From Sphingobacteriales bacterium (GTDB taxonomy: Bacteria; Bacteroidota; Bacteroidia; Chitinophagales; Chitinophagaceae), in contig SEFP01000001.1 of NCBI GenBank assembly GCA_004144185.1, positions 1,287,809 to 1,351,808 of the forward strand: a stretch of DNA of 64,000 bases. The letters are read 5' to 3'. The stretch's first letter is position 1. Every line of letters begins with the position of its first letter. This document shows, in pieces, positions 9,636 through 18,854 of the stretch. The notes beneath the pieces are model-generated. The model worked only from the letters and a program-made list of their open reading frames with translations, made no database searches and was not told the DNA's origin. A program made the position numbers and the translations under genes.

Positions 9636-10392
9636 ACATCACCACCGTTCCGACCAGGTAGCCCAACCAGACTTCGGCCGGATGATGAGCATCGAGCAGC
9701 AACCGGGCCGTTCCAATGATCCCGGCCAGAAACAAAAAGAAGTACAACACCGGCATCATGTTGATCGGGTTGAGAATGAGCAGTGCCATTACCAGTCCCA
9801 GGGTGCCGCCGGCGGCTACCGTATGCATCGAGATCTTAAAGAAAATATTGATCATAAACACCACGATAATGTTCCAGAACGAACCCAGTAATAAAATCCG
9901 AAGGATGAGTGGGGTGCCGGGCAGATTGCTGATGACGTGATACGCCCAGAAGTAGAAAATCATGATGGCCATCAGCGGCATGATCCGGTCCTGGGACTTC
10001 TGCATCTCCACATCTTTGATAAAGCCCAGTGCCTTCATCAGCAGGATGGTGACCAGTGGGAAAAAGACCGTGCAGACGCCCACGATGAGGAGCAGGTTGA
10101 CAAATGAGCCTTTCTGAAAGGCATTGCCCTGCGGGATGCCGGCAAAATGAACCGGTGCCAGTTTGTACAACAGCAGCATCAGCACCACCGGCATAAAGAT
10201 GGGATGAAACAGGTAGGATACAAACGTGGCCAGTGTCCGCGACAGCCGCGTCAGGTACGGATATTCATCGCCTTCCGGAAACGCTACATTCTGCATGCAG
10301 CGAAGGTAGGACGACGGTTGCGGATGTGATTCCGGAAGCGAATCGTCCTGTAAATGTTCAGGTAGCCGTATATCCGGAATCGATCTGTCCAA
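9607..10392 (-). CDS. PAP2-like membrane protein
   Basis: The 261-residue product has about six membrane segments. FKISMHTVAAGG (SMH at 188-190) and ARLLLDAHHPAEVWLG (229-244) resemble PAP2 phosphatase motifs C2 (SGH) and C3 (RxxxxxHxxxD). The C2 Gly is replaced by Met, the last acid is Glu, and a standard KxxxxxxRP motif is not evident. It may be a divergent lipid phosphatase or a non-catalytic relative. The first 40 residues are polar and unconserved in appearance, so Met33 (MQNVAFPEGD) is a possible start. It lies 16 nt downstream of the rhomboid gene and is probably co-transcribed with it. Confidence 0.65.
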   Translation of the reverse strand: MDRSIPDIRLPEHLQDDSLPESHPQPSSYLRCMQNVAFPEGDEYPYLTRLSRTLATFVSYLFHPIFMPVVLMLLLYKLAPVHFAGIPQGNAFQKGSFVNLLLIVGVCTVFFPLVTILLMKALGFIKDVEMQKSQDRIMPLMAIMIFYFWAYHVISNLPGTPLILRILLLGSFWNIIVVFMINIFFKISMHTVAAGGTLGLVMALLILNPINMMPVLYFFLFLAGIIGTARLLLDAHHPAEVWLGYLVGTVVMFSAYLYIRP

Positions 10393-10408
10393 TTGTGCTG
10401 GAACTCAT

Positions 10409-11995
10409 CTATTGAAAGATATCTGTCCTATCGAAGTTTGCTTTGAGAGAACGTGCCATGAAAAGACCTAATACAAAACCGCTCAGAAGCCCACCGATAT
10501 GCGCGGCATTGTCGGTGTTGCCGGTGAAGCCCATCGCTAGGTTAAACCCCACAAAAATCAGGGTGCTGGTCAGGAATGCTTTTCCAAAATCCGGTGGAAA
10601 CACTTTGAGCAGCAGGGCCGCCAGGAAAAATCCATAGAGTCCGAAGATGGCCCCGGAAGCGCCCACGCTAATAGTCGCGTCATACCAACCGATGCTGGCT
10701 AGGCTGGCCAGAATACCCGTAATCAGGTACACCAATGCAAACTTTGTTTTCCCCAGCAGCGGTTCGAGGAAAATGCCCACAAATAAAAGACCGTACATAT
10801 TGGCCAACAGATGCATCAGTCCTCCATGCAAAAACACGCTGGCCAGCAGACGCCACCACTGGCCGGTTGTGGTCAAGGGCCGGAAATTAGCCCCCCAGTT
10901 AAGGAGGTCAGGACCTTTGAAGGATATAAAACCAAGTCCCAAAACCACCATTACGATATACACCAGCATGTTGATGTAAATGAGAATAGGTGTAATAAAA
11001 AAGCCTGACTTGGGAAGTAAAAGATCAAAAGTTTCTGTGGTGTCTGACGTTTTTACAGGACTGCCGCTTTCAAATCGGGCACGTTTGTCTGCATCAAACT
11101 TTGGAAACAGCAAGGCGATCAAAAAGACGACTAATCCAAGTCCCAGGCTAATCAAAATCCAGGGAAATTTCTGTCCGTTCCGTTCGTTGAATGAATCTGT
11201 TTGCGCTTCAAAGACCACACTTTCGGCAGCCTTCCCGGGAGCTACCTCTTCAATCGCTCGGTTGTACTCGTCATGATCATCGGTGCGCCCCATGCGTGCC
11301 AGATAGTTGAACTTCCTGAAGTCTGTTTGTTCGAATTCTTTCTGAGTTACGAACGCAAAGGTTTGGTAGGCGTATTCCTTTTCCTGGTCGGATTGCCGGT
11401 TGCTGACTTGTTCGTGGTACGATTTGCCAAGCCAAAACCGGGTTGAGGACGTTGACGTGTCATCAGTATCTTTTAAAATGGGCATGACAATATAAATCGT
11501 CATATCCAGCTGCTCATCGTATTTGCCGGAGACGGAAGTGGTGTTCTGAATGCCTATATGCTGGGTGTCGATGACATACTGGTCCAGCGAGTAATATTTG
11601 GTTGGCGCGTGTTCTGGAAGCGCTGCAATCGTTTGAAGCCGGGTCAGGCTACCGGTCGCCGTAGCCAGGTATTCCTGCGCAACAAGGGTGGGAACCGCCA
11701 TCGCGGCACAGGCCAGCATCTGATAGCCAAAAGAGGTATTGTCGTTTTTAAAATGCAGCAGGTTGATTCGCGGTCGCAGCCAGAGGAGAATCGGAATCCA
11801 GCTAAGGCCGATGGGCAACCAGAGTTTCACCAGATCCTCTCTCAACGGAATGCCGGCTTTGATAAACAGCAGCCAGTGCAGCAACGTATAAATCAGGATA
11901 AACGCAATCGTGATCAGTACAAAATGCTTGTAGATGATCCGTAGTTTGGCTGAAAGGCTGTTCATGAAAGGCATAGTTCTGAGTGCATTGAACAA
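10409..11995 (-). CDS. rhomboid family intramembrane serine protease with large N-terminal extension
   Basis: The C-terminal 200 residues are a rhomboid core: WWRLLASVFLHGGLMHLLAN, the nucleophile in GASGAIFG (Ser447), and the catalytic His in AAHIGG (His499). Rhomboids cut transmembrane helices inside the bilayer. The first 330 residues are unusual. They hold an N-terminal hydrophobic pair (about 28-70), one more segment near 85-105, a polar domain of about 170 residues (about 110-275), and a further membrane segment near 285. The polar domain is probably extracytoplasmic and could recruit substrate. Alternative starts are Met8 and Met11. Confidence 0.88.
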   Translation of the reverse strand: MFNALRTMPFMNSLSAKLRIIYKHFVLITIAFILIYTLLHWLLFIKAGIPLREDLVKLWLPIGLSWIPILLWLRPRINLLHFKNDNTSFGYQMLACAAMAVPTLVAQEYLATATGSLTRLQTIAALPEHAPTKYYSLDQYVIDTQHIGIQNTTSVSGKYDEQLDMTIYIVMPILKDTDDTSTSSTRFWLGKSYHEQVSNRQSDQEKEYAYQTFAFVTQKEFEQTDFRKFNYLARMGRTDDHDEYNRAIEEVAPGKAAESVVFEAQTDSFNERNGQKFPWILISLGLGLVVFLIALLFPKFDADKRARFESGSPVKTSDTTETFDLLLPKSGFFITPILIYINMLVYIVMVVLGLGFISFKGPDLLNWGANFRPLTTTGQWWRLLASVFLHGGLMHLLANMYGLLFVGIFLEPLLGKTKFALVYLITGILASLASIGWYDATISVGASGAIFGLYGFFLAALLLKVFPPDFGKAFLTSTLIFVGFNLAMGFTGNTDNAAHIGGLLSGFVLGLFMARSLKANFDRTDIFQ

Positions 11996-12124
11996 GCACG
12001 GGACACCAGATACGGTTCAAAAATAATCACGCAGCGCAACCAGGTACTACCCGGAGCGATGCGTTCCGGAAATACTCTTGGCCAGGCTCGGCAGACCGTT
12101 TCCGGAAGTATGAAGGAGCGTGAC

Positions 12125-12742
12125 TCATCGGGAGTCTGTCGTACGCTCGCTGCGCAGCATCCGTTCTGTCCATTTCGGTACCCAAGTCTGGAGACTAATG
12201 AGGACCATTAGCAGCAGATCGACCGTCAGCAGGCTGTTTCGGGCCAGTCGCGCCCGGTTATAGTCCCCGATGGACTTCTGAACCTGATGAAGGGTGGACG
12301 GGTCTTCCTGAATGGACTGGTTGATATCGGAGGGCATCCGGACTTCCGGATCGGAAGTTGATTGGAATAAGACGATGCGATCCGAAGCATTGATTCCAAT
12401 GGTCCACAGTGCAGTCGCACCATCAAACTCAATAGTTCGTCGGGTAGCTGTTCCCGGTTGTAACAAAACCCGCTCCTGCACGAGCGGGTGCGAATCTGCA
12501 TGCGTCGTGAGGAAGTAAAAGGTGATTGGCTCCTTTAAGGTATTGCGGATCGGAATCCCGACCGGAGTGGAGTCCAGTCGGATTTCAGCGAGCAACGCAA
12601 TGCATCCCAAAAGGACTATGGTAATACCTAGCACCGGAAGACTGAGGGTCCGGAACGCACGTTGGTCCCGACTCGTGCGCAGTCCTAAAAAGGCCGTCAC
12701 CAGCAGCAATACCAGTAAGCCCAAGTACAGAACTATAATCAT
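12125..12742 (-). CDS. hypothetical membrane protein
   Basis: The 205-residue product is not recognised. It has two N-terminal membrane segments (about 1-20 and 34-53), a soluble stretch of about 110 residues that looks beta-rich (FYFLTTHADSHP, LLQPGTATRRTIEFDGATAL), and one C-terminal membrane segment (about 168-185). It follows the 126-residue membrane protein gene by 9 nt and is probably the last gene of the SRAP-ligA transcript. Confidence 0.6.
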   Translation of the reverse strand: MIIVLYLGLLVLLLVTAFLGLRTSRDQRAFRTLSLPVLGITIVLLGCIALLAEIRLDSTPVGIPIRNTLKEPITFYFLTTHADSHPLVQERVLLQPGTATRRTIEFDGATALWTIGINASDRIVLFQSTSDPEVRMPSDINQSIQEDPSTLHQVQKSIGDYNRARLARNSLLTVDLLLMVLISLQTWVPKWTERMLRSERTTDSR

Positions 12743-12751
12743 CTGATATGA

Positions 12752-13132
12752 CTAGGATCGCCGCAAAAAGCGCCAGTCTAAGATAACCTTTGTTCCCAAA
12801 GCTGCGAGCCCGCTTACCAGATACGTCACAGTAGGGGCTGTAAGTGATCGGAGGCCTTCACCCCAGACCATCAGGAACAACGCAGCTACAACTACCAGCA
12901 AGCTATAATACAGCCAGCGCCCTGGGAAAATGGCGGTGAGAAGATTCTGCGCCAGCAGCAAGAAAGCAAACAAAACCAGCGACAGCCGGAATCCAAAAAC
13001 ATCAAAAAACCAGCGCTTCTGGCTCAAGGCATTGGTAAGCAGATACAGCACACCCTGACTGCCCATATACACCAGGATCTGAAGTGTCGAATGGACCAGC
13101 ACCCGTGTTGAAAACCGATTCGGCATCGCCAT
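12752..13132 (-). CDS. hypothetical small membrane protein
   Basis: The 126-residue product is not recognised. Four hydrophobic segments cover most of its length (around 14-32, 46-68, 72-90 and 98-118), separated by short basic loops. It starts 14 nt after the ligA stop and ends 9 nt before the next gene, so it is in the same operon. No functional motif is visible. Confidence 0.6.
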   Translation of the reverse strand: MAMPNRFSTRVLVHSTLQILVYMGSQGVLYLLTNALSQKRWFFDVFGFRLSLVLFAFLLLAQNLLTAIFPGRWLYYSLLVVVAALFLMVWGEGLRSLTAPTVTYLVSGLAALGTKVILDWRFLRRS

Positions 13133-13146
13133 CAGAGCGGAGGTTT

Positions 13147-15327
13147 TTAGAATAACAGCCCCTGTTCGTCGTTCCCCGATTCCGGTTGGGAACCTGCTGT
13201 ATCTTCCATTCCGGAAGGCGTTGGTTCCGGAGTTTCTTTCAGCAGCACCAGAAATTCATCTTCGCTTAAAATGGCTACGCTGCCCAGCTTCTTGGCTTTT
13301 TCCAGTTTGCTGCCGGCATCGGTGCCTACCACCAGATAATTGAGCTTGGCCGAAACCCCGCCCAGCAAGGTGCCGCCCCGTGCTTCGACCATGGCTTCCC
13401 CTTCGCTTCGCTTCATGCGGGCCAGCGTACCGGTAAATAAAAATGTTTTTCCGGAAAACGCCCCGCCTTCGGCCGGCTTGGATCGGTGTGCATTGCGCAT
13501 CTCTACTCCCAGCGCTTGCAACTCGGCAATCAGCTCCCGGTTTTCGGTTTTCTCAAAAAAGTGTCGGATCGACGCGGCCACTTTCGGCCCTACATCGTTC
13601 AGCGTCATCAGTCGGGCTTCGTCAAACTCGTATAATTCCTGAATGGTTTCGACTGCCCCAGCCAGCGTTTTACCCATGCCTTCACCGACCTGCGGAATGC
13701 CCAGCCCAAATAAAAACCGGCTCAGCGGCTGCTTCTTAGACGCTTCGATTGCCTTTTGCAGGTTCTCGATTTTCCTGGCCCCAAAGCCTTCCATGCCTTG
13801 AATGGTGGGCCAGTCGAGGGTATAGAGCATAGGCAGACTTCTGAGCAGCCCCAGTTCGAAAAATTTCCGGATCACCGATTCACCCAGTCCACGGATGTCC
13901 ATCATATCCTTAGAAGAGTAGTGAATGATTCGCTCCACCGCCTGTGCCGGACACGCGGCATTGAGGCACCGCCAGATCGGATCTTCAGGTTCTTTTTCCA
14001 GTTGGCTACCACAGACCGGACAGTGGCTTGGATACACAATCGGCGTCTGGCTGCCATCGCGCAGTTCCGGAAGCGATTTGACCAGGTACGGAATCACATC
14101 CCCGGCCCGTTCGATCAAAACGGTATCGCCCAGCATCAGGTTTTTCTCGCGGATAAAATCTTCGTTGAACAGCGTCGCCGAGCTTACCATCACGCCGCCA
14201 ATGGCCACCGGATCGGTTTTGGCAACGGGCGTCACCGAACCGGTGCGGTTGACGTTGAACTCGACCCGCCGTAACACCGTCGTGGCCTGACGGGCGGCAA
14301 ACTTGTAGGCTACCGCCCAGCGCGGGTGATGGCTGGTCATGCCTAGCTGCTCCTGCAATTGCAGGTTATTCACTTTCACTACGGCACCGTCAATTTCGAA
14401 GGGCAGACTGTCGCGGCGCGTTTCAAAGGCTTCCAGATAGGCAATGACCTCCTCAATAGTATCAAAAAGGCGCAGTTCCTTTGCCGGGGTCGGAAAGCCG
14501 TGCCGGTACAGCCATTGCAGCGTATCGTGGTGGGTCGCAAAGGCCTCCGGAAGGGTCGTTCCGGAAGCGACTTCGGCATCGCTCACGTGATACAGGATCG
14601 CCGTCAGGTTGCGATTGCGTACTTCGGTGGGGTCCAGCATTCGCAGGGTTCCGGAAGCAGCATTGCGCGGGTTGGCCAGAATGCTAAGCCCGGCTTCTGC
14701 ACGTTGCTTGTTATACTGTTCAAACAAATTTTTGTGGATCACCACCTCACCGCGGATTTCCAGCGTTTCAATGGTCTGGAGCTGGGCCGATAACGGAAGC
14801 GTCCGGATCTGCCGCACATTCAGAGTGATGTCTTCGCCCATTACGCCGTCGCCACGGGTCGCCCCGCGTACCAGCTTGCCTTTTTCATAAATCAGCGAGA
14901 TGCTGGCGCCGTCGTATTTCGGCTCTACACAATACTGCACCGGTGCGCCCTGAGCGCCGGCCTGTACCCGCCGGTCCCAATCATATAAATCCTGGGCATT
15001 GTAGGTGTTGTCCAGCGACAGCATCGGCACCAGATGCGCCACCTGCGGAAACCGTTCGCTCAAAGCGCGGGCAATACGCTGGGTGGGCGAGTCGGGCTGC
15101 TGGAGCTGTGGAAATTCGGCTTCTAGCGCCTGAAGCTTTTTGTACAGCGTATCATACTCGACATCAGCCAGCTGCGGTTCGTTCTCGACGTAATACTTCC
15201 ACTCGGCATGGCGCAAAATGGAGATCAGCCGGGAGATCGCTTCATCTGGTTGCAGATTATTGACCGCACCGGTCAGGAAGGCTTTGGCATCTTCAAAAAG
15301 AGTTTTCTCGGCATCCGCTGTGTACAT
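13147..15327 (-). CDS. ligA: NAD-dependent DNA ligase
   Basis: The enzyme seals nicks in duplex DNA during replication and repair, using NAD+. Domains run in the usual order. The N-terminal Ia domain has YYVENEPQLADVEYDTLY, and the adenylation domain has the nucleophile Lys137 in EPKYDG. An OB fold comes next, then a four-Cys zinc finger (CPVCG, then CLNAACP). Helix-hairpin-helix repeats contain GLGIPQVGEGMGKTLAGAVE, and the C-terminal BRCT domain starts at GKTFLFTGTL. I chose ATG 15327 (726 residues) because MYTADAEKTL fits; an in-frame start at 15363 would add 12 residues. It begins 69 nt after the SRAP gene. Confidence 0.97.
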   Translation of the reverse strand: MYTADAEKTLFEDAKAFLTGAVNNLQPDEAISRLISILRHAEWKYYVENEPQLADVEYDTLYKKLQALEAEFPQLQQPDSPTQRIARALSERFPQVAHLVPMLSLDNTYNAQDLYDWDRRVQAGAQGAPVQYCVEPKYDGASISLIYEKGKLVRGATRGDGVMGEDITLNVRQIRTLPLSAQLQTIETLEIRGEVVIHKNLFEQYNKQRAEAGLSILANPRNAASGTLRMLDPTEVRNRNLTAILYHVSDAEVASGTTLPEAFATHHDTLQWLYRHGFPTPAKELRLFDTIEEVIAYLEAFETRRDSLPFEIDGAVVKVNNLQLQEQLGMTSHHPRWAVAYKFAARQATTVLRRVEFNVNRTGSVTPVAKTDPVAIGGVMVSSATLFNEDFIREKNLMLGDTVLIERAGDVIPYLVKSLPELRDGSQTPIVYPSHCPVCGSQLEKEPEDPIWRCLNAACPAQAVERIIHYSSKDMMDIRGLGESVIRKFFELGLLRSLPMLYTLDWPTIQGMEGFGARKIENLQKAIEASKKQPLSRFLFGLGIPQVGEGMGKTLAGAVETIQELYEFDEARLMTLNDVGPKVAASIRHFFEKTENRELIAELQALGVEMRNAHRSKPAEGGAFSGKTFLFTGTLARMKRSEGEAMVEARGGTLLGGVSAKLNYLVVGTDAGSKLEKAKKLGSVAILSEDEFLVLLKETPEPTPSGMEDTAGSQPESGNDEQGLLF

Positions 15328-15396
15328 GGGGTAAAGTTCGGGCGGTGAGGGGTAGAATATCAAAGGGAAAACTACCGTTTGGAGGTTCCGGATTTT

Positions 15397-16062
15397 TTAA
15401 AACAGGGTGGTCTGTGCAGGAGGGGCGGGTGGTGCAGCCAGCAGTTCGGCCTGCAAGAACCCATCCGCTAAGGGACGGCACAAGTCCATAATCGCTTCTT
15501 CGCTGCTATCCGGTGCCAGCCAGGCAGCGTGTGCAGCTTCCGGAAGAATGAGCGGCATACGCAGTTTGCTATTATGAATCTCGGCCATCAGCGGATTGGC
15601 TTCCGTTGTCAGCAGACTACAGGTAGCCAGAAGTTCGCCGGTTTCCGGATGAGCCCATTCGCTCATCAGTCCGGCGATGGTAAACAACTGCTGGCTCTCG
15701 AGATGCAGGAAATACGGGATCTTTTCTTTGCCCCGGTGTTGCCACTCGTAAAATCCATTGGCCCACAGCAGGCAGCGGTGGTGCCGGGCCGCCTCCCGGA
15801 ACATCGGCTTTTCAAACATCGTTTCCGAGCGGGCATTGAGCGTGCTGTTTTGCGCTTTCTGCGCTTCCGAGGTCCCTTTGATCCAGGAGGGAATCAGGCC
15901 CCATTCGAGGTAGCGGACCTGACCCTCTTCACCCATCACCGTTGCAGGCAACTCCGGGTGGTCAAACCCATTGAGGCGATGCGTGGTTTCGGGACCGGCA
16001 ACTACGGTAAGACCGGCCTCACGAAGGGCCTGGGCAGACGGACGGGAAAGGTGATAGCACAT
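15397..16062 (-). CDS. SRAP (HMCES/YedK) family DNA-protein crosslinking enzyme
   Basis: SRAP proteins bond covalently to abasic sites in single-stranded DNA through Cys2 and so shield them. Here the protein begins MCYHLS, so Cys2 is exposed after Met removal. The DNA-binding motif NARSE (76-80), the GFYEW motif (103-107) and the late HNSKLRMPLIL block with the active-site His are all present. The 221-residue length is typical. The gene directly precedes ligA on the same strand, a sensible repair pairing. It diverges from the methionine operon. Confidence 0.93.
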   Translation of the reverse strand: MCYHLSRPSAQALREAGLTVVAGPETTHRLNGFDHPELPATVMGEEGQVRYLEWGLIPSWIKGTSEAQKAQNSTLNARSETMFEKPMFREAARHHRCLLWANGFYEWQHRGKEKIPYFLHLESQQLFTIAGLMSEWAHPETGELLATCSLLTTEANPLMAEIHNSKLRMPLILPEAAHAAWLAPDSSEEAIMDLCRPLADGFLQAELLAAPPAPPAQTTLF

Positions 16063-16178
16063 GCGAAAAGACGATTGGAAGCGTGGTTAAAACTAACAAG
16101 TACCATGCCCAAAAGATCGATTTTTGACCTCGTTTAAGCCTGATTTACAGGCGATTGGTGGCTTTGCGAAAAACAGAT

Positions 16179-16210
16179 TTTGAGCGTATTCAATCGGCCT
16201 GTTACTTTTG
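16179..16210 (+). promoter_or_regulatory. promoter of the methionine operon
   Basis: TTTG (16179-16182), a 20-nt spacer, and TACTTTTG (16203-16210) match the Bacteroidetes sigma-70 consensus (-33 TTTG, -7 TAnnTTTG) at ideal spacing. The expected start of transcription is about 16 nt before the riboswitch P1 stem. Confidence 0.82.
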
Positions 16211-16231
16211 CGTCCAGTTCTTTACATCATT

Positions 16232-16353
16232 ACTTATCCAGAAAGGCAGAGGGTCATGGCCCGTTGAAGCCTTAGCAACCTTTTTACGATTCTCTTCGGA
16301 GGCCGTAGAAGTTGGTGCTACTTCCATCCCGCATCCGTGCGGGGCAGATGAGT
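16232..16353 (+). ncRNA. SAM-I (S-box) riboswitch
   Basis: This leader RNA binds S-adenosylmethionine. P1 is ACTTATC (16232-16238) paired with GATGAGT (16347-16353). The conserved core is all there: AGAAAGGCAGAGGG, TGGCCCGTTGAAGCC, TTAGCAACC and GTTGGTGCTACTTCC. P4 is CCCGCA/TGCGGG with loop TCCG. The downstream terminator at 16406-16432 is the expected expression platform: with SAM bound, transcription should stop before hom. Confidence 0.95.
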
Positions 16354-16405
16354 CACAGATAGCAGCCGTAACATCACTCGTGGCCACACGATAGGTACCT
16401 TACAC

Positions 16406-16432
16406 GCGTCTCTGATTCAGGGGCGCTTTTTT
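16406..16432 (+). terminator. riboswitch-controlled terminator
   Basis: GCGTCTCTG pairs with CAGGGGCGC (two G-U pairs) around an ATT loop, followed by six T. A second, competing hairpin uses TCAGGGGC with the downstream GCCCCTGA (to 16442), which would sequester the terminator's right arm and could act as the antiterminated state. Confidence 0.8.
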
Positions 16433-16526
16433 GTGCCCCTGATAATCCTCTTGCAGTGGATCGTTCCGGAAAAGAATGGTTTGGAGTTCCCCTCAATCCA
16501 ATCTGTTTTTTCAATCCATCCCACGC

Positions 16527-17783
16527 ATGAGCACTTCCACTCCCACTCTTCGTATCGGCCTGTTCGGCTTCGGCACGGTAGGCGAAAGCCTCTACCAGGT
16601 GCTGCGCCAGACGCCCACCCTGCGCGGCGACATTCAGACTGTCGTCATCAAGCATCCGGAAAAGCCCCGCAACGCACCGGCCCATCTGTTTACCACCGAC
16701 CCGGATGCCATTCTTACTGATGAAACGCTCAATGTAGTGGTCGAACTGATCGACGACGCAGATGCCGCGTATCAGATCGTAAAAACGGCGCTGCAAAACG
16801 GTAAGGCCGTAGTGAGCGCCAATAAAAAAATGATTGCGGAGCATCTGGACGAGCTGCTGTACCTGCAACGGACGCATCAGGTGCCGTTTCTGTATGAGTC
16901 GGCCGCCTGTGCCTCGATTCCGGTGATCCGCAACCTCGAAGAGTATTACGACAACGATCTGTTGCACGGTCTGCAGGGCATCGTCAACGGTTCTACCAAT
17001 TACATTCTCACCCGTATGGCCCGCGAAGGACTGTCGTTTGAAGCAGCCCTGAAACAAGCCCAGAACGCCGGTTTTGCCGAAAGTGATCCGTCGCTCGATG
17101 TCAACGGGATCGACGCTGTCAATAAGCTGACTATTTTGCTGGCGCATGCCTATGGAATCGTTGGGTCCCCGAATGATCTGGTCCATTCCGGAATCCAGCA
17201 TCTGCATCCACAGGATGCGGTGGTCGCCCGCGAAAAAGGCTACGTGATCAAGCTCATTGCACAGGCCCGGAAGCTGACCAACGGACAGGTCGCAGCCTTT
17301 GTACTGCCGCAGTTTGTGCCGGCTCATCATCTACTGGCTCCGGTAAGCAACGAATACAACGGCGTTATTATCGAAAGCGGACTGGCCGAAAACCAGTTTT
17401 TCTACGGCAAAGGTGCCGGAGGCATTGCTACCGCCTCTGCGGTGTTGAGCGATCTGTCGGCCCTGCGATATGGCTACCGGTATGAGTACAAGAAGCGCTA
17501 CAATCAGGAACCCGGCGAACTGTCCAACGATTTTTATGTCCGCCTACAGGTTACGTTCAGCGGACGGCAGCCCATCCCGAACCGGTTGTTTGAGCAGATT
17601 GAAGAATATACCTGCACGGGCCGCTATACCACCGTCGTAGGCATTCTGCATTTTGCGAAATTGCTCGATACCTCCTGGTGGCAAAATCCGCAGACGTCTC
17701 TGGTGCTGTGTCCCGATCCCATCCTCGAAATCCTTCCGGAAGCTGCTGATACGCTGGCACCGGCCGAATATGCGGTTGCATAG
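16527..17783 (+). CDS. hom: homoserine dehydrogenase
   Basis: The enzyme reduces aspartate semialdehyde to homoserine with NAD(P)H. The Rossmann motif GFGTVG is at 14-19. The catalytic domain has GIVNGSTNYILTRM, then FAESDPSLDVNGIDAVNK with the catalytic acidic and lysine residues. The 418-residue product has no aspartokinase fusion. The C-terminal part after about 320 (RLQVTFSGRQPIPNRLFEQI) is not a clear ACT domain, so feedback control may rest on the riboswitch. I chose ATG 16527; an in-frame earlier start at 16476 adds 17 unconserved residues. It is the first gene of the SAM-controlled operon, 28 nt before asd. Confidence 0.95.
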   Translation: MSTSTPTLRIGLFGFGTVGESLYQVLRQTPTLRGDIQTVVIKHPEKPRNAPAHLFTTDPDAILTDETLNVVVELIDDADAAYQIVKTALQNGKAVVSANKKMIAEHLDELLYLQRTHQVPFLYESAACASIPVIRNLEEYYDNDLLHGLQGIVNGSTNYILTRMAREGLSFEAALKQAQNAGFAESDPSLDVNGIDAVNKLTILLAHAYGIVGSPNDLVHSGIQHLHPQDAVVAREKGYVIKLIAQARKLTNGQVAAFVLPQFVPAHHLLAPVSNEYNGVIIESGLAENQFFYGKGAGGIATASAVLSDLSALRYGYRYEYKKRYNQEPGELSNDFYVRLQVTFSGRQPIPNRLFEQIEEYTCTGRYTTVVGILHFAKLLDTSWWQNPQTSLVLCPDPILEILPEAADTLAPAEYAVA

Positions 17784-17811
17784 CTCATTTTTGCAGCTTT
17801 ATTGACGATCT

Positions 17812-18810
17812 ATGAAACTAGCGCTTGTAGGGGCCACCGGCCTTGTCGGCAGCACCATGCTGACCATCCTGGAAGAACGGGGATTCCCGGTTACAGAACT
17901 GCTGCCGGTCGCATCCGAACAATCAGCCGGTAAAACAATCCGGTTCCGGAACGAAGATTGCCGGGTGCTGACGGCTGCTGAAGCGATGGGCCAAAAGCCG
18001 CAACTGGCGCTCTTCTCGGCAGGTGGATCGGTGTCGCTGGAACTGGCTCCGCAGTTTGCGGCCATCGGCTGCCGGGTGATCGATAATTCATCGGCTTGGC
18101 GGATGGACCCGACCAAGAAACTGGTGGTTCCGGAAATCAACGGCGAGGTGCTTACTGCCGACGATTTGATCATTGCCAATCCCAACTGCTCGACCATTCA
18201 GATGGTGATGGTGCTGCATCCGCTGCATCAGCGTTACGGCATCAAACGGGTGGTGGTGAGCACCTATCAGTCGGTCACCGGTACCGGGCAGAAAGCGGTC
18301 GCCGCGATGTACGCCCAGCGTGCCGGTCAACCGGGCGAAGGCGTATATCCGCATCCGATCGACCTGAACCTGCTGCCGCATATCGACGTATTTGGCGACA
18401 ATGGCTATACCAAAGAAGAAATGAAGCTGGTGCAGGAAACAGGCAAGATTATGGGCGACAACCACATCCGGGTTACGGCGACCACCGTACGCGTACCCGT
18501 GCTGGGCGGGCACAGCGAAAGTCTCAATATTGAACTGACCACCGAATTTGACGAAGCCGAACTGCGCGCGCTGCTGGCACAATCGCCGGGACTGGTGGTG
18601 CAGGACAATCCACAGGCCAACGCGTATCCGATGCCGCTGTACGCAGCCGGAAAAGACGAAGTCTTTGTAGGCCGGATCCGCCGCGATGCGTCGCAACTCA
18701 ACACCCTCAACTGCTGGGTGGTGGCCGACAACCTGCGTAAAGGCGCTGCCACCAATGCCGTGCAGATCGCTGAACAGCTGCTGGCGAAAGGCTGGCTGTC
18801 CGGAAGCTGA
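17812..18810 (+). CDS. asd: aspartate-semialdehyde dehydrogenase
   Basis: The enzyme makes aspartate semialdehyde from aspartyl phosphate with NADPH, one step before Hom. The nucleotide loop GATGLVGSTML is at 7-17. NPNCSTIQ carries the active-site Cys126, and the late GGHSESLNIEL motif holds the catalytic His. The 332-residue length is normal for the family. It is the second gene of the methionine operon. Because the semialdehyde also feeds lysine and cell-wall diaminopimelate, placing asd under a SAM riboswitch is noteworthy unless there is a second copy elsewhere. Confidence 0.96.
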   Translation: MKLALVGATGLVGSTMLTILEERGFPVTELLPVASEQSAGKTIRFRNEDCRVLTAAEAMGQKPQLALFSAGGSVSLELAPQFAAIGCRVIDNSSAWRMDPTKKLVVPEINGEVLTADDLIIANPNCSTIQMVMVLHPLHQRYGIKRVVVSTYQSVTGTGQKAVAAMYAQRAGQPGEGVYPHPIDLNLLPHIDVFGDNGYTKEEMKLVQETGKIMGDNHIRVTATTVRVPVLGGHSESLNIELTTEFDEAELRALLAQSPGLVVQDNPQANAYPMPLYAAGKDEVFVGRIRRDASQLNTLNCWVVADNLRKGAATNAVQIAEQLLAKGWLSGS

Positions 18811-18854
18811 TCCAACGATACTCTCCCTCTTCTATACTACCTCATTTTTAAATC

